NCBI GenBank assembly: GCA_037962975.1
Contig: CM075669.1
Location: forward strand, 87,650,001-87,714,000
Length of the DNA stretch: 64,000 nt
Direction: 5' to 3'
From: Clitoria ternatea
Taxonomy: Eukaryota > Streptophyta > Magnoliopsida > Fabales > Fabaceae
Position 1 is the stretch's first letter. Every line of letters starts with the position of its first letter. A model generated the notes under the pieces. It was given only the letters and a program-made list of their open reading frames with translations. It was not told the origin of the DNA and did no database searches. Below are positions 33,191 to 46,054 of this stretch, piece by piece. Position numbers and translations under genes: made by a program.

Positions 33191-36100
33191 AATGTATATT
33201 TAAAAAATCCAATTTGCCAATATGCCAAAATTAACCTAACCTTATCCAAATGAAACCAAATTTTACCACAAGCTAGTATGTGCCATAATCTAGCTACTAG
33301 TCCAAGTCTCAGGCCAAAATATCTTCCCCATTTAATTTCATGCGCATTGAAAGTTCTTAGGTAAAAACGCTAATTTGCACGACATGTGAAATTCTAATTT
33401 TGAAGTCTTGGCACCAAAACCTTTCCATTTACTCATCAGCATCTCTATTTGGGACTTTCCTAAGATCCTATCAATCAATTCACTCATATTCATATCAATT
33501 TAAATAATCACATAAGTTGTGCATTACAATCTAATATATTAATATCTTTCAAATGCATATACGCATTTCAACATCAAATTTGTTGCCCTAGTGTAATTCC
33601 TACCTATATAATTCTCATGAAGGCAACACAAACATTCACAATCTCATCATAGTGTTCACACACACCCAAACCTTGTTCATATTCACAAAGTAATACAATA
33701 TGTGTGTGTATCCGTATCATTCATCTCAAAATGATCTATGTTCACTAGACTACATACATATAAAACATCAAGTATCATAACTTCCTAATGGAAATCCATC
33801 TTGATCCGGTATTGCAATTTCTACCCCTCCAAAGCTCACCAAGAAGCGTCATCCTACAAACTCACTAAAAAGAATAGGTGGAAGAGTAAGCATAACTCAA
33901 GTAGCAATAATTGCAAAAATATACTGAATACCTCAATTAAACATATTATGTAATTCAAGATTGCACATCATATATACTATAATTTCATCACTCTATCATT
34001 AACCAAATTCAGTACAGTTGCATATCACCAATATCATTCCTTAGTTATCATTACACACACATGCATGTCATTTTATGCTTCTCATTTCATCTTAACTATG
34101 CATACTCATGCCATGCATACTCATGTCATGCAATACAAAAATCTTTACCATATCTCAATAATTATTTATTGAACATCTATACCATCACCCATCTTGTAAC
34201 AGTTGTTACCCCCGGTGGTGCAGCTCAAATAAACAATGGTGTTGCGAGTCGGCTCTAGGATACACATCAGGGTCGGTAACTAGGGTCTTCTACATCCCCT
34301 TGTGTGGCTAAATACATATAATGAATGATCTTAACATACATTTACAACTCAATGCAAACATTATGCATCATTTGCCCACCTTGGCATTAATTATCATGAA
34401 GAGATCATATTCAACATTTTTAATTCTCATTGAATTTTGCTAAACTTCTTTACAAATATTATTCCTAGTGTGGACTAAACCAAAACCTATGAGTTTGGTT
34501 TTATTTGAAGCAAAAAAATCAAAACCATATTTGTTCATTCTTCAAGGCAAATTCATGAGTGTTTCATCCTTCTTTAATCCTTTATGTTTGTTCCTGTTTT
34601 TTCATTTTAATTTGTGTTTGTTGTATCATTAAATCTAAAATTTTAGATATGAATATGTTTCTTTACATGCCACATTTGCAATGTATTTCAAGTGTTTAAT
34701 TTTTTCTTGTGGTCAAAGTTATATTTAGTGTAATGGAGCTTGATTTATGTGTTTCTCTAGGTTTTTCTTTACTTTTGCATTCTATTGTAGGCGTTAGAAA
34801 TCCTGTACTTAATGATCATTGATTGAGTGTAATTGAATCTCCAAAGTTTAGTCATAGACCACCACACTCTTTGGTTGTAAATTGTAATCAATTGTAGGTT
34901 GTTAGATCTCTTAGTTTATGGTATTTTTAGTGTTTGTTTTAATTTTTTAACAACTTTCTAGTCATCTAATCATCATCATTTCATCTTATTTAATGCATAT
35001 ATCATGTCTTGTACCATGCCTTCCATGTCTCATTCATATTGGAAGATGATACAATTTTGTACTAGGTTATAATTATTGAATTTTGTGATTTGTAGTGAGT
35101 TTTTGTGAGTTGTGTGCTTGATGGACTTGCATAAGAAAATAAAAGAAAAATAGATAACAAAAAAGTGTAAAAAGTGTTGAAAAAGAAAGGAAACACAAAG
35201 CTATCATAAGGACCTGGTAGAAAGTGATTTATTCTAGGTTCTTTCGTTGCAAAAATTAAAAACTGCAAAACAAAAAGGAAAAAAGGACAACAACTATATT
35301 TGTTTTGTGTAGGATAAAAATATAGGTTTAATTGTTAGTAAAGTGATAAATATGTGTGTGGGTGTGTGTGTCACTTAACTTGTAAGTTTAGTGCATTATA
35401 TTACATTTTAGTGTTGGTAGGACACCTTTTAAGTGTTATACTTGCTTATGTGTCATTATTTACTTGTTTGTCTTTGTTGGTTCTTGTTTGTCACATTATA
35501 TTCCATATTTTAGTTTAGCTTTCATTATTTTGTCCTTTTATTGCTTATCCCATAATATTCTAATTTTTATCCCATCTTATTCCACTATGGTGTGGCTACC
35601 TTATTATGCCTTTTATAGCTTATCTTGATTGGCCTCTAAGTTTTGTCTCTTTGAGTCTTGTACCTTCCTTTAGGCTCTTAAGATTACCTTTGGGTTGATC
35701 ATATACTTTGGTGGTATACTAGGTGATAGATGAAGACCTTGGTGGTGGTTCTAAGTGATTTAGAGTGATAAAGGGAGTTAAATGGAAAAAGACAAGTGTG
35801 CACATCATAGCAAAAGCCTTCATTGAGTGATACATGAGTGTTTGAGTGTATACACTTAGTGAGTGGTGAGACCAACTCTTCTATTACTTATTTCACTAAC
35901 CACTTCCTTGTTTAAAGCTAGAATTTGTTACTTAGTGGAACTTTCTTTTGAAAACTTCAAAAATTAGAAAGCAAAGCTTTGTAATAATAAATTAATTTGA
36001 GACTTAAGATTGTATTTTGTTTTCTCCTTGTATTTTAGGAGACTTGTTTGATAATTCATGTGTGCTCTCTCCGCATTTTAGTCCTTGTATTTTGGGACCT

Positions 36101-36512
36101 TGGACTCTTAGACTTGGACTTTGGGACTTTTTTGCTTGCTTTTAGAAATTACCTTAGGGTAGTGCACTTAGGTGTTGGTATAATTACTTTCCGCGAGTAG
36201 TATCTTGCTTGCTAGTTATAGGTTAGTAAGTCAGGTTTTGCATCAGGTTTCGAATTCCTTTCCTCCATTTTATTCCTTTTGCTAGCTTTTGTAGTGTAAT
36301 TTTCATTTAGGTCTTTTTAATCAACTAGTAAATACGTTTCTTGTATAGTTGCGTAAAATTGAACAAATAGATAAAAAAAAAAAGGTAAGTAATGGTGAGC
36401 AAAATGGGAACTCTATTACTTCCTAATTTGAGACCCTAATACAACATTAGGTGTTCTACATGCTAGAACGGACTCCTATAAGTCAAAAGGTGAGACTGAA
36501 AGTAGTAATAGA
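33191..36512. other. AT-rich repeat-derived DNA, no recognisable gene
   Basis: 33480-34320 has the flavour of a minus-strand LTR (for example GTTACCCCCGGTGGTGCAGC near 34205). 34560-36420 is T-rich with many short ORFs but no domain I can name; it could be the leader or 3' region of an old LTR element. I see no tRNA or conserved gene. Confidence 0.35.
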
Positions 36513-39500
36513 TGTAACAACCCTGACTTTTAGAGTAGGGATCCAGACTCTCAAGAGCTTTGAGAGTACTTTGTTAAAGCTTTTTATGGAAAGCCTGAGG
36601 CTTTGGCCTGTCCCTTGGACCATTTTCATATAGGCAAGTAGCAAAAAGAGAAATCAATAAGAGATTAAATAAGGGATACAACAGTATCAAGAGGATGTAA
36701 GTAATGAGGATACCCAGTGTAGAGAGACAAAGATCAGTAGAGAGACAGAGAAATTGATATATGTAATAATAAATGAAAGAAGTTGAAATAAGAGAGTAAT
36801 AATAAAATAAATGTATAATAATATTAATAAATTAGAAATAATATATTAACATTAGTAGAAGATTAATGATTATTATTTTGCTTTAATTTGACATTAATTG
36901 GTTAATAATATTTATAATATTTCTATATTTGGATTAATTAAAATTATTATAGAATAATTAATAGTTATTCTAATATTTTAATATTAATTAATATTATTTA
37001 TAATAATTTCAAATATGTATATATAATTAACTATAATAATATTTTAATAGTATTTAAGTGTTATTTATATTTATATTTATATCTAAATAATAAAATATTA
37101 CCGGGTTCCTCAAATTTAAACATTGGAACCTAGCCAGAGGTTAGGTTCTGACCATTTAACTAGAGAATAGTGGTCCTGTAGGGAAACTATTAGAATTCTC
37201 TTGTAGAGAATCGAGGATGGCTGACTTGGTCTAATCGGCCCGGCCAAAACCTCATATACCTCCTACGTTTGATCGTGCATATACTTGGGAATATTCGATG
37301 ATAACACGGTCAATCCCTGGTGACTCATTTTAACATTTTAGAAACTTTTCCTGAAGGGACCAAATCCTAATTCGGGCCCTATCAACCTTTTCTTCTAATA
37401 AAACGATTAATTCAAAATTAACTCTCAAACTCGGCCTGAACACCTTCAATGTTTTAGGCCTAACTTTCATAAACAAAGCTTGAATGGAATGATTCCGATC
37501 TCGTTCACTTTGTTTTGAAGAGGTCTTCAACCTCTATTTCTTGTCACAAACCCCGATTCTTACTCTGTCATGCCCAAATTTGAGGATTAAGTAAACTTGC
37601 CTTAAAATCATGTTATTCGCATTTTTATCTTGCGCATGGTTTGTTTAGAAATTCACAACTCTCTTGTATGACCTTCGATTTACGCAAACCTGGTGCCAAA
37701 ATCTCTATAACAAAATTTTCTACATTTTCTGTGAAGACATAAAAGGATAAATCATTATGGATTAGTACAATTTTATGAATCTTCCATGACCTTCTGCTTT
37801 CTTATAACAGCCCTAGCAGCCTCTAGAAAAAATTACATATCTCCCTCTCTCGGTACGAGAATCGCTTCATTCTTTTTTTCTATGGATCTGTAGCAAAGAA
37901 ATCTACAAGTTTTAAGAAGGGCACAAAGGCCAATTCCTAAAGTAAAAATAACCACAAATTTATTTCTACAGCCTTGACTAATTCAGGAGTGATTGGGACA
38001 TCATATCTTGTTTAAAGCATATATCGGGCTACTGATATTGGATCATCACAAATAATATATCAAATTAAACGGAAAAAGAAGATCTACAAGTTTCATGTTG
38101 GCCATTTTTCGAGATTCCTACCCACAAATTAATATATATTTATTTTTAACAATTCCAATTTCTGGTTTCTAAAAATCCTGCATGCCTTGAATCATTGTGT
38201 AACAAGTTAATTTTTCCAACCACCACTGCGTGAAACCCGTCATCATCTTGCCACCACTGTGTGCATGTGTCAACTCATGATTGAATCCCATCTCCAACAA
38301 GTTCACCACCGCCTGATTTTCTTATTCCACAAGGAGAAACCATGACATGGTGTCATGTCATGGCATGCTACATGGTTAAGTCATGTATATATATAATGTA
38401 CGTTGCTTTCGCATCAGGTGTACCCAATTCCTTTCAATTCATCACGCTGCTTCTTCCCTTCAAAATCCAAAAATTCATAATTCCTAATTCATTAATTTGG
38501 CACGCTATTAAAATTTCAGAAATCAATGCCACAATTCATATACCGTATCACACCAAAACATGATTCTCCTTGCACACTGTTCTCTTTTCAATTTCAAAAA
38601 ATTTTGATTATTCCTTTTCCAATCATTCTTCATTAATTAAACTCTTCCTCTTTATCGGCATCATAAAAACAATCACCCATCACCCTTTAAAAATTTTCTT
38701 TCCTCCACCACATCCGATTACCATAGGCTGGCATCTCACCACCAATTTTAAACTCTATAGCTCCATAGAATAGCAAAATCCCTCCATATTTTAATCACTT
38801 AACCATCATCAACTCCATCTTCCTCTCGGCTCCACCAAGATAACCACCCACTTTCTTCAATTTCTCTTCTTCTTTCCTTTACTTCTTCAATTTTAATGGC
38901 TGTCCCTTTTTTCTTCTACTTAAAACGGCGACCCCCTCCTTTTTACCTTATGGTTACACGTTGTGTTTTAATGATCCCTGGAGTGGTCGAGAATGGTCGA
39001 TGTGAAGTAATCGGCATTTAGTGAATTTTTCGCGAGCCCGTCTCTTTTATCCCTCCAAATCGTAAGCATAGGATGAGGTAAGGGGAGTCTGACTTCGCTA
39101 TCTCTCATTTTAAATTTTTCTATAATGTTTGTTTGGTACCCGAGGTAACCCTTTCAACTTTCACTACGATCCGACGACTAGATCTAAAGTTAAGTATATT
39201 TTTTTGGTATCATTATCAATCATAATTTTTCCTTGTATTTAAAGTTCTTGTTAATTCTTGAGCTTAATGGTCGGCTATGCCTCCTGATAATTACTATTAT
39301 TATTTTTATCAATAGTATCGCTCTTGTTGTTAATATTATTATTATTATCATTATTTTTATTATTATAACTATTGAGCATAATGGTCGACTCTGTCGCCGC
39401 TCTTAATATTTTCTTTCATTAATTTGTTACTTATATTATTAAGCATAATGGTCGGTCTTGCCGCTGCTCCTAATCTTTCCTTTATTTAACTTCAGTTATT

Positions 39501-40823
39501 TAATATAATGGTTGGCTCAGCCATTTTATTTAGTACCTTTTCTTTTCCTTAAATATTATTTAATTATACTGTTAGATATAATGGCCAGCTCTGCCTCCTT
39601 ATAATTATTATTATGGTTATTATTAATATTATCACTCTGTTATTATTATTATTATTACCATTATTATTATAAGTAATGGCCAAATACTTTCTTTAAACTA
39701 AAACAACACCATATAAAACAATTACTATTTCGGTTACTAATTTTAAAAATTCAAATGCATTAATCACTCTTGAAACTAAATGTTATTTAAGCTAAGATAT
39801 CGCTGATATATCTTTTAAATTAAGATAAAAACCTACAATGTCTGAAAAACAGGTGGGATCTAACAACTTGAGAATAAATATTTTGAGATAAGGAAACACA
39901 TAGACACCTAGAGGTCTGAAGGATAATAACGATAATATTAAGTTAAAAATTTAGAACTTAAGTAAACATTTTGAGGGCCTAATAAATCTCAACAAATAAC
40001 CATAAAAATCAACTACTAAGTAGACCCTGGAAGCAAAACTTAGTATACAAGGAATAAAAGGAACTAAAAGGTAATTGATAGGCGTGATATAATGAGGCGT
40101 AGAGTTTTCTAAGCCAAGTTTAAAATTTAGTTATCTAGGACAATAAAATAGGTTGTTAGCTAATAGCTAGATTATAATAAAGAAAGTGGAAAAATTTGAG
40201 TGATAATTAGGTAACATAGAGTTAGTCAAATATGTATACCAAAAAGGGTTTAAGAATAGCTAAGATAGTTAATTAATAAATAAGAATATAGTTTAAAAAT
40301 GGAAATTAGAGATACATATAGTAACTAAATACTAGTTAAGTAAAAAGGGAATTAGACTTAGATTATGGATAATTAACCACTTAGAGAATAGTAATAAATT
40401 GTAAATGAGGGTAACTATAGAATAAACAAGCTTGAAGAAACAAGGGTCTAGTGTATTTAAAGTTAAGTATACAACTTAGTCCTTCAAAAATTAGATTAGA
40501 TCATGTTAGGAAGTAAGAGGATAGTCTATATACATATGATTAATAACTAGGTACTAAATAAATAAGAAGGTTGGACTAGATAAGCTTAAACTAGTAATAA
40601 TAAGATGTATTAATAAAGTCTAAATATAATCAGTATATCCAAAGAGAACAATTATCTAGTTGACAGGAATGATAACTTAATTAAAGTTAATTATAATTAG
40701 ATGTAAGTAATTAGTAATTACACTCAAACCTATAACTTATAAATATACTTATACTATATATGCAGATATTGTTCTTGTATGTGTAGGTACTCACGACTAT
40801 TATATGCATTAATTAGAGTGAAT
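36513..40823 (+). repeat. Possible LTR-like element starting TGTAACAACCC
   Basis: TGTAACAACCC at 36513 resembles the TGTAACATCCC start of the family at 44602. Downstream there is a pyrimidine-rich part (38700-38900) followed by GATGAGGTAAGGGG near 39075, in the same order as the pyrimidine-rich part and GAGGTAAGT in the 44602 copy. 36780-37095 is extremely AT-rich. The right end is unclear. No gene is seen. Confidence 0.4.
39260..39685. repeat. Repeats of TAATGGTCGGCTCTGCC separated by ATT microsatellites
   Basis: About five variants of AGCATAATGGTCGGCTCTGCC (near 39266, 39376, 39446, 39507 and 39578, plus a partial at 39676) are spaced about 60-110 bp and separated by runs of ATT/TTA. Confidence 0.75.
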
Positions 40824-42341
40824 TGATAAATGTTCAAATGTATAGATTTTTTGATGGTAATTGAGTATAATTGTGTTAGAGGTTGCATTATCTAAAACAT
40901 TTTGTGCATGAAAATGAATAAAAACTGAGAACCAGATATGTTAAACTCTTATCTTTATTTTTGTGTAAATGATAGGTGAAAATATGAAAAAAAATAAAGA
41001 ATTCCAAGCCATTCCCCAATTCAAAATAAAGAAAAATGCAAACTTTGGGAGTCTCGCTTAAGCAAGACTATACTCCGCTTGAGCGAGTCAATAAGCCTTC
41101 AAGATGAAATAGTCAGAGGTAAATTTCGCTCGAGCGAATAGCTTATAGAAAGTATCAGTGAATAACTCACTTAAGCGAGTCTCAAACCACTCAAGCGAGA
41201 ATTGTCCAGAAACTAAATTTGAATGTTTCGCTCAAGCTAAGGGGAAGCAGCCTAAGCGAAAAGGATCCAGTGAGTAGAATATGAAGGACTCGCTTGAGCA
41301 AGGTTTAAGCTACTTAAGCGAGGATTGTCCAGAATCAAATAGAAGCTTTGTTCGCTTGAGCGAATACACTAAAGGAAACAGGGGATCCTTACTAGCCTGA
41401 GCGACACATTCGCCCAAGCGAGTCTGCGAGGGAAAAGTTAGATAAAGAAAGAGTCCTTCAAGTTGAAGAAAGCTATCTCGCTTAAGCGAGATAACTCTAG
41501 CTTAAGTGATAAACATAATATAAAGGCAAACACCATCAAAAATCAAGGCGGTAGACAGATTTTACTTCTTGGAACATGGAGCTCTCATTAGAAATCCATC
41601 TTTTTCCTCCTCTTCATCTTTCTCTTTTTGAGTTTTGATTGTAATGGCTATGATGTTTAGCTAAATGTTCTATTGGTATTGGATATAGTTGATCAAACCC
41701 CAACATACGCTTGTTCTATATGTATATATTTGGTATTTCTGTTCTATCATTTTTGACTTTTCATTTTAGTTTAATGCTTGAATCTATTGGGAAGTAGTTT
41801 CTTGATCTTAGTTTCCGTTTGATTATTGAAAAATAGCTTACAAAAATGGATCTAAATGGAGTGCTCGTTACAACGGATATTAGGAATAATATTCGACGTA
41901 ACGAACGTCAAAACAATCGCGTATAATGCTGGAAGATTCTTAATGTGACTGAGGAATCAACATATTTAAGAATGTTCTTATGGATTTTGTAGTCGAGGGA
42001 TCAATCCAAATGATTTAATATTATGAAGTAAAAGCGTTCATTCAAAACCCGTTTATATAAATGTATGCAACGTATTGAAGGCAGATTGATGAAATCCAAT
42101 CCCAACTTTTATCATTTAATAGTTCGTATTTTTTATCATTGTTTTAGCTTATGTTAATTAAGGTTTAATTTCGTTAAATTTTGTATGTTTATGAAATTAT
42201 CCATTTGTTTATGCTAAGGTAAGGACAAATCAATATTTGAAAACCGTATCCTAGTGGAACGACATTCTATTTTTAACATATACTACAACTTGACAGTGGA
42301 ACTTACCACATAAAGGTTTAATCATATTAAAAGTTACATCA
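40824..42341 (+). repeat. 5' LTR of the Athila/Tat-like element, about 1518 bp
   Basis: It starts TGATAAATG and ends GTTACATCA next to AAGTTTTTGGCACC. It is clearly related to the solo LTR at 52277-53871 (opposite strand): both contain GTGACTGAGG(A/G)ATCA, ATTTTGTAGTCGAG and an ACAATCG segment in the same order. The start was chosen from the TGATAA consensus; the second LTR is outside the window. Confidence 0.75.
41050..41526 (+). promoter_or_regulatory. LTR promoter: GCTTAAGCG/GCTTGAGCG palindromes upstream of TATAAAGG
   Basis: Palindromes such as TCGCTTAAGCGA, CGCTTGAGCGA and CTCGCTTAAGCGAG recur from about 41055 to 41515, directly before TATAAAGG (41519-41526). Confidence 0.65.
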
Positions 42342-42348
42342 AAGTTTT

Positions 42349-42367
42349 TGGCACCATCCGTCGGGGA
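42349..42367 (+). other. Primer-binding-like site
   Basis: TGGCACCATCCGTCGGGGA, eight bases after the LTR end, resembles the Tat/Athila primer site TGGCGCCGTTGCCGGGGA. Confidence 0.75.
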
Positions 42368-42469
42368 TCAGTGTATTTCTAATCTTGATTCTAATTTACC
42401 AAGGCATTATGAATAGTTATACTATTTGTTACTTGTTCTTTTTGTGGGCTAACGTTGTTTGTAGTGAGT

Positions 42470-44365
42470 TTTTGCTTATACACTTGAGAAGTCAAGGATC
42501 CAAAGATCATTCCGAGCTTGACCCTGAAATAGAAAGATTACTCAAAAAGAAAACGTAAAAAGAAGCAAAAGTAACAATAACATATTGGTGAATCTTCTTC
42601 CACACACATTCCTAAAAGAGCAATAAAACCTGAAGAAGAAGATATAGCAAACAACAATAACAACAACAATCCACCTCCTCCATTTAGAAGAACACTTAGG
42701 GATTATGCTACATAGCAAGGCCCAAGATATTTTTCTAGTATTGCAATTCCAACCACTACAAGGACCTTAGAGATAAAACCAACATTCTTAAGTCTTATCA
42801 GTATACACCAACTCACTAGAATAGAGAATAAGGATCCTTATACTCATTTAGCAACATTTTATGAGTTGGTAGGAACTATGGGCTTTGGACAAGATGATAT
42901 TGAATCGGCTTACTTGAGATTATTCCCTTTTTCTTTAGCAGGGAAAGCTAAAGAATGGTTGTAATCCCATCCTAATCAAAGTTTGCATAATTGGAGTACA
43001 ATGGAGGAAAAATTTCTTCAAAGATTTTTTTCACCTTTTCCTTTCATTAAAGCAAAATCTAATATTTCCACCTTCAAGCAAGGCCCCGATGAACCATTCT
43101 CTGAGGCCTGGGAAAGTTTTAAATCATTGCTGAGGAAATGCCTAAATCATGGATTTGAAGATATTGCATAACTTAATATTTTCTATACGGGTTTGAGACC
43201 TGACACTAAAATGATTCTGGATGCTACTGCTAGAGGTACAATGATGACTGTAGATGTAGATCAATCAACAAGAATCATTGATGCTCTATCTTTTACAGAT
43301 CACCAAGCTCAACATGATAGGCAGCAAGTGACCGGAAGATGTGTGTTAGAATTGAACACTACTGATGCAATATTAGCTCAGAACAAGATTTTGACTCAAT
43401 AGATAGAAGCATTGACTCAACAAATGGCAAAGCTACCACAACAATTACATGCAGTTTATTTGCCTATGGCACCTACCATGAATCATCAGCAACAAATCAA
43501 ATGTGATTTTTATGGAGGCAATCATTCAAATGGCCAGTGCTTATATCAAGAAGATCAGCAGGAAGAGTCTGTTCATTATATGAACAACCCAGAATGACAA
43601 GGTAATTTTAATTATAGTAATTATCCTAATAATTTTTTACAGGGTTGGAGAAATAATCAGAATTCAAATCAAGGATGGAGACAGGAGGCAGGTCCTTCAA
43701 ATAGACAATAACCATCTGAGCAATATTATCCTTCTTTGCATGAAAAGACTTCTAAATTGGAAGAGACTCTAGAGAAATTCATGCAAACTTCCTTAACTAA
43801 TCAGAAAAGTACAGAAGCATCAATCAGAAATTTGGAAACTCAAGTTAAACAATTAGCACAACAGTTGTCAAATCAACAAGGAGGTTTCTTCTCTGCCAAT
43901 ACTTATCTGAATCCTAAGGATCATTGTAAGTCAATCACTACAAGGAGCGGTAAGGTAATAGGTAAAGAGATTGGTGAGAATGAGAAAATTGAGGAAGAAG
44001 TGTTAAAAGAAAAAGAAGAAAAAGGAAAAGAATGTGAGAGAGAGGAAGATCAAAATAAAAGAGAAAATGTAAATAGTGAGAATATGAATAAAGATAAAGA
44101 GAAAAAAAGGGAAATAAAAAGAGAGTGAAAAGCAGAAAGAAAAAATGAAAGTCAGATTCCGTAGTTGAAGAATCTTCTATATCCAAAGAATCCCTCAAAG
44201 CACGATAAGGAGAGACAGTTCACAAGATTTATGGATATTTTCAAAAGGCTTCAGATCAATATTCCTTTTGTAGAAGCTATAGAGAAAATACCTACTTATT
44301 CCAAATTCATGAAGGAGTTACTAACAAAGAAGAGGAGATTTTCTGAAGAAACTATGGATTGGAAG
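42470..44365 (+). pseudogene. Ty3 gag, decayed
   Basis: One + frame shows a complete gag pattern broken by stops (for example near 42712, 42962, 43169, 43400, 43595 and 43708). Recognisable parts are IENKDPYTHLATFYELVGTM, LFPFSLAGKAKEWL, MEEKFLQRFFSPFPF and FKQGPDEPFSEAWESFK (retrotransposon gag domain, about 42820-43125). A decayed knuckle (CDFYGGNHSNGQC) lies near 43500, a coiled segment LEETLEKFMQTSLTNQKST near 43755, and the TTRSGKVIG motif near 43940. A Glu/Lys-rich tail follows. In Athila/Tat elements this protein forms the particle; here it cannot be made. Confidence 0.9.
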
Positions 44366-44384
44366 TAGGATGTAGTGTAATTAT

Positions 44385-44596
44385 TCAAAAAACACTACCA
44401 TTAAAGACCAAGGATCCTCGCAGTTTTACAATTCCAGTTACCATTAGTACTTTACCTGTGTGAAAAGCTTTATTGGATCTAGGAGCTAGCATTAATTTGA
44501 TGTCGTTGTCCATGTTAAAGATAATAGGAGATTTGGAGGTTAGGCCTACGAGGATGACCTTGCAGCTAACAGATAGATCAATGAAATTTCCTTATG
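44385..44596 (+). pseudogene. Aspartic protease, N-terminal part, cut by an insertion
   Basis: The frame reads KTKDPRSFTIPVTISTLPV, a TGA at 44461-44463, then the active-site segment LLDLGASINLM, and stops in KFPYE where the 44602-56046 element entered. The missing half continues at 56047 (VAEDVLVRVDKFVF). Confidence 0.88.
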
Positions 44597-44902
44597 AAGT
44601 ATGTAACATCCCAAAATTTATATAAATGATAAATTGAGAGGAATAATTAGTGAATAATTACATGACTTACTTAATGTCACAAAATTTAGAAATAATTAAA
44701 TTGGGAATTATTATGATTTATCATAAATTATTGTGGCTTAAAGAGCTGCAAATAATACCTAATTAAAATATGAGTGTCAGACCAAGTATCTCCGATTGAG
44801 GTACCGTTGGTCAGGGCTGTTAAGGATATTATTGCGGATCCGAATATGTATTCAGAATAATTTTTAGATTAAATATTGAGCCCGAATGGAGATCCTATTG
44901 GT

Positions 44903-45222
44903 TATAAAATGGTAAAATTTTAATGAAGAAGTAAAAATTTAAAACACAAATCTCCTCCTCTTCTCCTTATTCACATTGGCTTCCTTTTCCCTAAGGAAAA
45001 ACTCTCTTTTCTCTTCATTCTTCATCTCCCACTCATCTTCTTCTTCCCTTCCAAACCCATCAATTGGTGTGTGCCCATTTGCTTCCATCTTCATCTTCAT
45101 CTTTCTTCATCAAGCAAGAAGAGCTTATGGTACTCGGAAACTCTCCCTCTCCCCCTTGCATTTTTGTGCTCACTTTCTCCCCCTCTTGAAGCTCCCTATT
45201 TTCTTGGCTTGAGGTAAGTTTC
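44903..45222 (+). promoter_or_regulatory. Putative TATA box and 5' splice donor in the 4-kb LTR
   Basis: TATAAAAT at 44903-44910 is followed by about 250 bp of pyrimidine-rich sequence and then GAGGTAAGT (45211-45219), a full-consensus plant 5' splice site. In the second copy the corresponding site is GAGGTAAAT (58939), and the TATA box is not clear. Confidence 0.4.
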
Positions 45223-46054
45223 TCACCATTTTTATTAAGCTTAAACTCTAGGTTATGGGTTATGGTTATTGGGAGAGTGTTTGATTGCATGTAGGTTATT
45301 TAGGAGAGCCATTAATGATGCCAAACCCTAAGGTAGGGTGCATTTAATGTGAGTTTTATGATGGGCATTGATGGGTACACAAAAATGGCATTAATTGTGA
45401 TGAAAGTTAATGAACATTGATGATGGTTGTCAGGTTTTTTAATGAAACCTTAACCTTATAATTTTGGGAGAAATGTAAAATATGAGTAGAAGAGTATTTA
45501 TTGATGTTGGGGGACTGTTATTAATGATGTGAAATGGTAACATTGATGGTGGATGGCCATTAATGAGGGTAGATGGTTAATAATGATAGTTAAAAGCCAT
45601 TAATATAGAAACTCATTAATGGGTGTAGCTTAAAATGCATAATAAATGGATATGAACATCAAACTCATGGTGGTTGTGGTGGATGAAATGAAATAAATGA
45701 GGTTTGAGATTTAAAATGGTATGAACACCAAGTAGTTAATTAAGAGCATTTAAATCTTGATAGTTTAAATGGAAAATAATTATGTGGTACATTGTGTGAT
45801 GTAGGAAACAACCCCATTGACGGGGCGGGACCTTTAGACCGCAACGAGTACTATTTCTCTTGAGGTAGGGGGTAACATTTCTAAATGCATGATTTCATCC
45901 ATTATTAATGTGTATATATGAATGTGATATCCTAATTTGGCTTGGATGATTATCTTGATGTTTATGCGATTGGAATGCATTTAGAATGAATTGTATTATA
46001 TGGTGAATGTTGTTGGGATGATGACTATGATGTTGAATTTGATTCATGGTAGCG

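Noticed and set aside
43938..44198. 86-codon minus ORF
   Set aside because: It is the antisense shadow of the Glu/Lys-rich gag tail.
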